From Henricia sp. BOLD:AAB3569 (taxonomy: Eukaryota; Echinodermata; Asteroidea; Spinulosida; Echinasteridae), in the NCBI GenBank assembly GCA_037783545.1, contig JBBELK010000388.1, positions 372,001 through 436,000 of the forward strand: a stretch of DNA of 64,000 nt. Direction: 5' to 3'. The notes under the pieces were generated by a model that did not search any database, was not told where the DNA came from, and saw only the letters and a program-made list of their open reading frames with translations. The translations under genes and the position numbers were made by a program. This document shows positions 55,843 through 64,000 of this stretch, in pieces. Position 1 is the first letter of the stretch. Every line of letters starts with the position of its first letter.

Positions 55843-56570
55843 CACGAAAGAAAAGCACCAAGACCCTTGTTTTTGATGACGATTTGAAATCCATCAATTG
55901 CCAAGTGTATAGAATCCGCATAGACAGACGAATCGAATGGTACCACAATCGAGGTAATCGGACTTTGCGTTGTCCAGTTATGGCCAAAAATAGGTACTCC
56001 CATAGACTGTGCACATTAGGGTTAGGGTTAGGGTTAGTAGGGTTTGTTTAATTTGGGAACTGGGCTGTAGTTTTGGGTCCAACCGGCCGAAATCGTTCAA
56101 ACTTTCAGGGAATGTAGCAGAGTTATCTAGGAACATTCTATTAAGGTTTCAGACCGATCGGACATTCCGTTGTCCGGTTATGGCCAAAATAAGAATTCCC
56201 ATAGACTTGTGCACAAGTTTTTTGAGACATTGACCAATGGTCATGTTGTGTACCTTTTCTGAATCCGCATCGACAGACGAATCGAATGGTACTACAATCG
56301 AGGTAATCAGACTTTGCGTTAGACTCCCACAAGGACACTAACTGAAACCAATGCTAATTAAATACAGCACTTAATGCCTTGCTTTCACAAAAAGCCTTCA
56401 GTATAGAAGGCAACGTTAATTAATTAGAAAATAGGTTGTCGGTGCTTTCTACAGTTATGACAAGCAGATTGATAATTATAATGCATTGTCTATAAAACAG
56501 ATATAATGGTCGACCAATCTCTTAGTGACGTTATGGGCTGTAGGATAAAATGAAGGGAGTCAGTTTACCG
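55843..56570 (-). repeat. Upstream-cassette remnant without receptor
   Basis: Cassette homology at 55843-55920 and 56326-56570, split by 55912-56325. That insert is bounded by 60-bp direct repeats (GACAGACGAATCGAATGGTA, about 55912-55971 and 56262-56321). A short TTAGGG tract (56016-56036) lies inside. Confidence 0.6.
56016..56040 (+). repeat. Interstitial TTAGGG repeat
   Basis: Three and a half perfect TTAGGG units; interstitial. Confidence 0.85.
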
Positions 56571-56622
56571 TGCGGTGCGGTACCTCGTTACAGGAGTTTA
56601 CTAGTCGACAGCTGGCAGTGTG

Positions 56623-58261
56623 TACCCAGCAAACAATTAGACGTTTCTAAAACGTTTTTTAACGTTGTTTGAAAGTGTCGCGTACGTTTTGTGTACGTTC
56701 ACCAAAATGTTTTTTGGACGTTATTTTGTGGACACTTTAAACCGTTTTGAAGACGTTTAATTGCGACGTTCTCAATACGTTTTTTGAACGTAGGAAACGT
56801 TTTAAAAACCTTTCTCCAGTTTCTGCGGACGTATTAATAACGTGCATAAAACGTTTTTTGAAAGTGTCTTGTACGTTTAACAAAATGTTTTTTCGACGTT
56901 ATTTTGTGGACACTTTTGGACGTTTTAAAGACGTTAGTTTGCGACGTTTTTACAACCGACTTTTTAGAACTAGAACGTTATTGTAATTTGTACTTACAAC
57001 ACCTTTATTTTGACGCAATTGTGATGTAAACATGACGTAATCGGAATATTCTCACTGTGTAATTACATATAACTAATCGCTTACCTGAAGTTCCGGCTCT
57101 TGATACCATCAGTCACTTAATTCCTCCTACTAGGTAATATTACGACGCTTGATATATATATGCTCCTTGAATTTCCTTCGTATGTAGTCACGGTTGGTGG
57201 GCATTGGAAACCATTTTTTCCCCTAATATTTCTTGAAAATATTACCTTTTTAGACTATAGATGGGCTTTATATACAAAAGTACATACATTTGAAATCAGG
57301 CAGTGCGTGGTTACGACGTAAACCCTAAAACAATGCATTTTCCCGTGAAATTTACGGAAAAATGATCCCCACGCGATCTGTTTTGTTAACAACGTTCTCG
57401 GAACGTTCCCAGAACGTTACACTGCAACGTTAATCCTTAATGTCCGAAGAACGTCCCCTCGATGTTCAAAACGAACGTGACAAAAAACGAACATTCTCCA
57501 AACGTTATTAAAAACGTTCTTAGAACGTTATAGTGCAACGTTAGATTCAAACGTCGGCAGAACGTCCCCTCGAAGTTCAAAACGAACGTAACTTCCACGA
57601 ACGTTCGGTGCAAAGGCTCTATACGTGTAATTTCCAGGAAAAAATCGTTTTGGAAACGTCCAAGCAAAACGTTTTATTTCAGTACCCTCTCCTGCGTTCT
57701 TAAAACGTGTTTCGGACGTCACAGGAAAATAAACGTACCGTCTGAAACATTTTATATACGTTTAAAAACATTTCTGAAGACGAAAACGTAAGAGACCAAC
57801 ATAAAACGTACGTGTATTTGTTTATGTTTGAAGAATTCCACGACAAAACGTTTTACAAACGTCCGAACAAAACGTTTTATGTCAGTACTCCCTCTAACGT
57901 CCATAAAACGTGATCTGGACGTCATAGAAAAAACGTACCATCGTGGAACGTTGCATACACGTTCATAAAACGTTGCTGAAGATAAAAACGTAAGTAACCT
58001 ATATAAAACCTTCACGTAAAATCATTTATTTTTGTAAGTTTCAGGAGTCCTCGGAAAAACGTTTTACAAACGTCAAAATAAAACGTTTTTGTCGGTACCT
58101 TTTCTAACGTCCTAAAAACGTGCCTGGAACATCACGGAAGAAAACGTACCATTTTGGAACGTTTGATACACGTTTAAAAAACGTTTTATTTGACAAAAAC
58201 CTAAGTCACCTTTATAAAACTTATCCAAAACGTTTTGTGAACGTTTTGTGTTTGCTGGGTA
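56623..58261. mobile_element. 1.64-kb DNA element with AACGTT-rich arms
   Basis: Inverted ends TACCCAGCAAACA and TGTTTGCTGGGTA. Roughly 56640-56990 and 57390-58250 are filled with dozens of AACGTTTT/AAAACGTT and GACGTT words spaced some 15-30 bp, flanking a plain AT-rich centre (57000-57380). No transposase. It interrupts a GPCR upstream cassette, which resumes at about 58779. Confidence 0.8.
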
Positions 58262-58778
58262 ACTCTATGAACGGGGCATATAACCCCTGCATAAATGGAC
58301 TCTTAGCATTTCCAAATTCTTTCGGACGGTCTAGAGATTGTATATAACCAGGTGCGGATCCAGGAATTTTTGCAGGGGGGAGGGGTGGGGGGTTGGCTAA
58401 ATGGGCAGTCAAAACCTCCCTTTACTCCGTTTATAACTAGATACGCTAAACAAAAAGCAAAAAAAATAACTTGACTGAAAAGAACGTGCCCAACAGATGA
58501 CAGAAATCACTCCAGTTCCCAAGTGCTCAATTTCATCAATTTCATCAACTGCATCAATTACCCCCCATGCCAAGGCCGTTTGTGCACAGTCAATAGGGAA
58601 TTCCCATGTGGGACTGCTGGCCTGGTAGCTTGTAACTGATACAGCGGGTGAATATATACCCAGGCCACACAAATTCTACAATATGTTTCTCAAGCGTATA
58701 ATGCATGGAAAATGAGAGTAATTAACAAAAACGCATAATTAGCCACTCGGCAACTGGTAGGGTCCCTTCCCGGAGGGT
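58262..58778. other. Mixed repeat debris
   Basis: Near 58353 GGTGCGGATCCAGGA resembles the hAT-like end found at 17630. No gene. Confidence 0.4.
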
Positions 58779-58875
58779 TAACCACTTGATGCCGGAGGAC
58801 GTGTAAACACGCTCTGGCAATATCTAGTCACATGGGCAGTTGACGAGTTAAAACGACAGCTTTGCCGCTGTTGTC
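58779..58875 (-). repeat. Upstream-cassette continuation
   Basis: CCACTTGATGCCGGAGGACG to GACAGCTTTGCCGCTG matches 45038-45125; it continues the cassette split by the 56623 element. Confidence 0.65.
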
Positions 58876-58920
58876 CACTTTGTCTCATTTCATTATGAGT
58901 CATTAAGATAAAGACATAAC

Positions 58921-58956
58921 AGCTGGGAACAACCGTGATATTGGTAATGTATTTCA
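58921..58956 (+). pseudogene. Fragment resembling the end of EGF exon 8 and its intron
   Basis: AGCTGGGAACAACCGTGATA, then TTGGTAATGTATTTCA, matches the coding end, donor site and first intron bases at about 30585-30622 with about four differences. The cysteine codon is CGT here. A relic of EGF-gene duplication placed among GPCR units. Confidence 0.55.
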
Positions 58957-58959
58957 GTT

Positions 58960-59340
58960 CAGTTCACTTCATTCGTGTTCGATAATAATTTTAAATTCAT
59001 CAATTGCCAAGTGTATGGAAGCGAAAATAATATTGCGCTGATGATATATGCAGAAATTATCGTGCTTTTCCACACTCGGACCGAGATGAAACTGAAATAC
59101 TCGCTGAAAGACTCCCACAACGACACTAACTGAAACCGACACTAATTAAAAACAGCACTTACTGCCTTGCTTTCACAAAGGTACATTTAATATAAAGCAT
59201 TCGGTAGAATGCAAAGTTGTTTTTTTGAGTAAATAGGTTGTCGGTGCTTTCTACAGTTATTGATGTTATGCTTGATTTAGCAGATTAAATTAGGCTTGAG
59301 CAAACACATTAAATCAGAGTGCATTAGGCCTACCTATACA
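58960..59340 (-). repeat. Upstream cassette without receptor ORF
   Basis: Matches the cassette of unit 3 (TCAATTGCCAAGTGTATGGA to CTTTCTACAGTTATTGATG). No GPCR-like frame is seen on its downstream (left) side. Confidence 0.65.
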
Positions 59341-59989
59341 CCAATCCGGTAACTAAGTTCTCCTTCCCTGTATATCCGCCATAGCTTGGGGGCTTCCAAT
59401 GAATGAACTATATGTTTTTGCTGTTGCTGAAGTTGCATTTGTTTACTTCCAACAAGTTGCACGTCTTTGTAGGGCAAGTTAGCTGTGTTGGTATATCGGT
59501 GTATCAATATTAATCAATAATTGTTTGAACTTCAATATTGCGGATGTCACTTTCATCAGAAAATCACAAAAGCCATTATTACCATGAACACTCCTCAATC
59601 CTTCAAAATCAATATGATTTCACATACACCCCGAAGAGTTAGGGTTAAAAAAACGAAACTAAAAAACAGTACAGTACATGTGGCAAGAACAAGAATTTAA
59701 AACGGTTTTAACTGGCTGGTGTTGAACCATGGCCGGTTCAACAGTGGCCAGTTCAGTGTTCACTGTTTTTAACAGTTTACCTATCATGCCCGGGCAGGTG
59801 GGGCTCGTTAGCCATGGCAGGCATTCCACCAAGGAGAATAAAAACTCTGATCCTAGTCCCCAGCTATGGGTCAAAAAGTAAAGCTACAGCAGCAGGTGGT
59901 GGATCTCCTGTTCAGGCACCTACTTCATTTCTGCAGAAGTGGTTGACGGGAACTTTATCAGTCTCGACTGCTGAGCAGTCTACTAGCCG
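59341..59989. other. No gene recognised
   Basis: Contains short repeats around AACAGT/CAGTTCA near 59740-59780. The RTE-like LINE begins somewhere after about 59.8 kb. Confidence 0.35.
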
Positions 59990-62900
59990 AACAGGCCGTC
60001 TTGATCTCATCCTGTCGTCTGACCTCTTCAGCTGGTGACCCAGAGGTTGGGGAAAGTACCTGCACAGTGCACACCTCACCGAGAAGCTGGGAGTTGGTAG
60101 CAAGGACTTGCAATTTGCGCGGCTTAGGAGTGATGGTCGTGAACTCACTTAAGGGTAGAAGTGGTCCAAGGTCCTTCCTGCTTCGCCTGCCTCAATCCGA
60201 GGACGCCTCAAGAAAATGCGAGGTAAAAAAGGCTCACCCATCAACAACCTAGCTGGCATCCCACGGCCAGCGGGTCTCCAACCAAGTGGGCGCAACTGTA
60301 AACCGAAACACCAAATTGCATGCTGGAACGTCCGTTCCAAGGAGGCGTACCGCCCTGCTATAAGCAAGGAACTTGATGCCTATGGTGTGGACATTGCTGC
60401 ACTGTCCCAGATGAGGCTTCCTGACAAAGGAGAAAGAAGAGGGAAAACTCACACTTTCTTATGGTCGGGCACTGCCCAAAGATCAAGTCACCAAGGCACG
60501 TCAGACACCGGCTTTGCAATCGCCAACCGCATTCTGTCCCAGCTATACCGGAACTGCCGAAACCAGTCTCTGACCGTGGAGCGTACAACAGCAACGGAGA
60601 GCTCCTGCTGCAGCTATGCAGTGAGCACAACCTCTCTGTTACGGACACCTTCAACATCCCCAACCACCATTTCTTCTCCTGGAAGCACCTAAGGTCCAGC
60701 CACTGGCACCTCTTACACTACGTGCTGATCAGTCGGGGAAGTCTTAAAGACGTTTGCATCATCCGGGCCATGCGCGGAGCCGATTGTGGAACCGATCATC
60801 ACATGATCTGATGTCGGCTGAAGCTCTCAGTGCACCATGCCAGGAGAAGGACAGCTGGGAAGCCTCCCAATAAGCTAGATGTTAGCAAGCTGAGCGATGA
60901 GTCAGTGTGTGCCGACCTCTCAACCGCCCTTTTCAACACCTACACTCCGAACCACGGAACCTCAGCCGACACAATGTGGCACCACTTCAAAACCTGCCTG
61001 TTGTACCAAGCCAAGGATATCCTGGGGCACCCAAAGCGCAAGAATACCGACTGGTTTAATGACTGTGACGCCACCATCTCCGAACTGATCCAAAAAAAGA
61101 GGAAAGCCTATCAAGCTCACCTGGCGAACCCAAGCTGCCCTAAGAGGAAGGCGGGACTTACTCGGATCAATGGAGTATTGCAACAGGAAACACGGCAAAT
61201 GGAGGACAAGTGGTGGGACAACAAGGCTGAGGAAATCCAATCGCTCGCTGATTCAGGAGATACCAGAGGGTATTACCAGGCACTGAGGACCGTCTACGAC
61301 CATCAAGGTGGCCATACCAACCCAATATTGTCCGACGGAACGAAGTGACATCCTGGAAAGATGGAAAACCCACTTTGGCCAGCTCCTGAACCAGACATCG
61401 AGTGCTGACATGTCTGAGCTTGAAAGGATCCAACAACGCCCCATCCTCGAGAGCCCTGACAAGGAGCTCAGACTGGAAGAGGTACAGAATGTCGTGATAA
61501 GCATTGCATCAAACAAGGCGCCGGGGATAGACGGCATTCCTGCCGAGGTCTATAAGAGGAGATGGCTTCACGAAGGCTCAATTTGACATTCTGTCTGGCA
61601 CTTGGAACGAGAGGAATTTGCCGCAAGACTTCAACGATGCATCTGTCATCCCAATCTACAAGAAAAAAGGCAACAAACAAGATTGTTGAAACTACAGAGA
61701 AATCTCACTGCTTGCCACAGCTGGAAATGTCTTGGGGAAGGTCATTCTCAACCGCCTGCAGCTGATACTGAACACTGTCTTGCCTGTGTCGCAGTGTGGA
61801 TTCCGCAGAACCAGATCTACCATAGACATGATCTTCACCATCAGGCACCTGCAGGAAAGGCTATTGAACAGAACATGCCGCAGTACATGGTGTTTATTGA
61901 TTTTACCAAAGCCTTCGACACCGTGAATCGTGTCTTTGGGCCCTCCAACGCTTCGGCTGTCCGCCTGGCATCACAAACATCATCTCCCAACTCCACACAG
62001 GAATGACGGCTCAGATGTATTTTTTTGCCAAAAATAATCCCGGAATCAACTGGTTAATTGGTCTTTGGTGCATAGGCATTGCAAGTTAGCTGTGTCGGCA
62101 CCATCTCCGAACTGATTTTTAAAAAAAAGGAAAGCCTATCAAGCTCACCTGGCGAACCCAAGCTGCCCTAAGAGGAAGGCGGAACTCACTAGGATCAAGG
62201 AAGTATTGCAACAGGAAACGGGGCAAATGGAGGACTAGTGGTGGGACAACAAGGCTATAAGGGAATCCAATCGCTCTCTGATTTAGGAGATACCAGAGGG
62301 TATTTACCAGGCACTGAGGACCGTATACGACCATCATGGTGGCCAGACCAACCCAATATTGTCTGCTGACGGCTCCACTGTCCTGACTGAACGAGGTGAC
62401 ATCCTGGAAAGATGGAAAACCCACTTTGGCCAGCTCCTGAACCAGACATTGAGTGCTGACATGTCTGGGCTTCAAAGGATCCAACAACGCCCCATCCTCG
62501 AGAGCCCTGACAAGGAGCTCAGACTGGAAGAGGTACAGAATGTCGTGATAAGCCTTGCATCAAACAAGGCGCCGGGTTTAGACGGCATCCCTGCCGAGGT
62601 CTATAAGAGGAGATGGCTTCACGACTGCTCAATTTGACATTCTGTCTGCCACTTGGAACGAGAGGAATGTGCCGCAAGACTTCAAAGATGCATCTGTCAT
62701 CCCAATCTACAAGAAAAAAGGCAACAAACAAGATTGTTGAAACTACAGAGGAATCCCACTGCTTGCCACAGCTGGAAAAGTCTTGGGAAGGTCATTCTCA
62801 AACGCCTGCAGCTGATACTGAACACTGTCTTGCCTGTGTCGCAGTGTGGATTCCGCAGTACCAGATCTACCATAGACATGATTTTCACCATCAGGCATCT

Positions 62901-63715
62901 GCAGGAAAAGGCTATTGAACAGAACATGCCGCAGTACATGGTGTTCATTGATTTTACCAAAGCCTTCGACACCGTGAATCGTGTCTTTGGGCCCTCCAAC
63001 GCTTCGGCTGTCCGCCCGGCATCACAAACATCATCTCCCAACTCCGCACAGGAATGACGGCTCAAATGTCATCCGGAGGTTGCTTTTCTGAGACGTTCAC
63101 TGTGAACCAGGGAGTAAAACAGGGATGTGTCCTGGCGCCATCTGTGTTCCCGCTGTACCTGACTGCTGTCTTGGAGCTCTGTCAGTCTGAAAAAGGTGTG
63201 TACCTCACCACTCGCTCCAACGGCAAACTGTTCAATGTTGGACGTCTGAAAGTGAGAATGACTGCAGAGGGTCTAAATGTCCCACCTCAGACAGCTGATG
63301 AGAGTCAAATGGAGTAACCGGATCTCTAACGCTGAAATCAGGAAGCGTGCTGGCATCTCAAGCGTGAAGGCTCTTCTCACCCAAAGCCAACTATAAGGTG
63401 GACTGGTCATGTCATCAGGGAAGACTACCCAAAGTTGTCTTCTACGGAGAGCTTCGAGTGTGGCAAGAGAGGCGTAGGAAGATTAAAGCTGCGTTACAAG
63501 AACTGTGTCAAGTGCCACCTGACTGCCTGCAGGTTCGACTTGGACACCTAGGAAACCACAGCCAGGAACCGCTCGACATGGCGACATCACGTTAAGTAAT
63601 CCTCCCAGATCTGCCCAGATTATAAAACGACGACTCAAAGAAGAGACAGCCATTCGCAGCCACCGCAGGGCAGCTCGGACCTGCTCCAGCAACGATAACC
63701 CCAGACATTACCTCA
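59990..63715 (+). mobile_element. RTE-like LINE, rearranged and dead
   Basis: Plus strand, frame switching many times. Endonuclease pieces: ACWNVRSKEAY and VDIAALSQMRL (60.3-60.4 kb), then HWHLLHYVLISRG and CGTDHHM (60.7-60.8 kb). Connecting region NTDWFNDCD and KKRKAYQAHLANPS (61.05-61.15 kb). RT pieces: SNKAPGIDGIPAEVYK (61.5 kb), NYRGISLL-like sequence and SQCGFRRTRS, then VFIDFTKAFDTVNR (61.9 kb). A second copy of the 61.08-62.0 kb segment follows at 62.10-63.05 kb. Only this copy continues to VNQGVKQGCVLAPSVF and the 3' end. The motifs fit the RTE/BovB group; exact clade uncertain. Confidence 0.8.
62104..63057 (+). repeat. Direct duplication inside the RTE-like LINE
   Basis: Repeats 61077-62007 from TCCGAACTGAT to GGAATGACGGCTCA with about 5 percent differences, about 1027 bp apart. 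Each copy has its own frameshifts, so they diverged after duplication. Confidence 0.85.
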
Positions 63716-63718
63716 CTA

Positions 63719-64000
63719 AACTAGCACTGGCAGTCTCGTCGCGTTACGTTGCGTTACGTCACGCGTCTTTTTATCACGAAAGAAAGAAAGCACCGAGACC
63801 CTCATGTTCGATAATAATTTTAAATTCGTCAATTGCCAAGTGTATAGAAGCGAAAATAATATTGCGCTGATGATATATTCCGAAATTCTTGTGCTTTTCC
63901 ACACTCGGACCGAGATGAAACTGAAATACTCGCTAAAAGATTCCCACAAGGACACTAACTAAAACCTAATACAGCAGTTATTGCATTGCTTTCACAGAGG
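63719..64000 (-). promoter_or_regulatory. GPCR upstream cassette at the right edge
   Basis: AACTAGCACTGGCAGTCTCG onward matches the cassette 5' of copy 1 (44550-44800), including the ACGTCACGCGT sequence. The receptor ORF that should lie to its left is replaced by the LINE 3' end at 63715. The cassette runs off the window. Confidence 0.55.

Noticed and set aside
61602-63057. Host genes in 61-63 kb with 90-134-codon frames
   Set aside because: They are out-of-frame or frameshifted pieces of an RTE-like reverse transcriptase.

Overview
The window reads as a repeat-rich stretch of an animal nuclear genome, most likely a marine invertebrate deuterostome (echinoderm, hemichordate or amphioxus). 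The evidence is spliced genes with GT-AG introns, phase-1 EGF exons with Notch/fibropellin-style consensus, a CYP2-type cytochrome P450, intronless class A GPCRs in tandem, L2/CR1/RTE-type LINEs, tRNA-headed SINEs and very many short inverted-repeat DNA elements. Nothing bacterial or viral was seen. The exact phylum cannot be fixed from the sequence alone.

Layout. At 1-6.6 kb lies a minus-strand CYP2-like P450: exons 1, 2 and most of exon 3 have matching splice sites and phases, but exon 3 runs directly and in frame into a 5'-truncated LINE that leaves the window at base 1, so the heme-binding half is not visible. At 8.1-30.6 kb is a plus-strand multi-EGF gene: a candidate signal-peptide exon, then eight single-EGF exons, all phase 1-1. 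Four of the eight are damaged (lost cysteine, 1-base deletion, lost cysteine, and an exon split by a TTAA-flanked mobile element). A long-ORF L2-like LINE (1145 codons) with an N-terminal hydrophobic leader and a 2A-like motif sits antisense in one intron.

From 31.9 to 42 kb no host gene is recognised. It holds palindromic arrays, a head-to-tail pair of non-coding elements with identical ends (850 bp and 4.83 kb), and a foldback-like structure whose arms are opposed arrays of one 21-bp minisatellite. From 43.4 kb to the right edge is a tandem cluster of GPCR units: three complete 320-residue receptor ORFs on the minus strand plus further upstream cassettes without a receptor ORF, invaded by an AACGTT-rich DNA element and a rearranged RTE-like LINE.

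The host content is thus one P450, one EGF-repeat gene (probably decaying) and a GPCR family. Most of the remaining sequence is mobile DNA. Comparison between the GPCR units gives natural empty sites that date several insertions after the duplication. Exon calls, frames and target-site duplications were worked out by eye from the sequence; family names are judgements from motifs, not database results.
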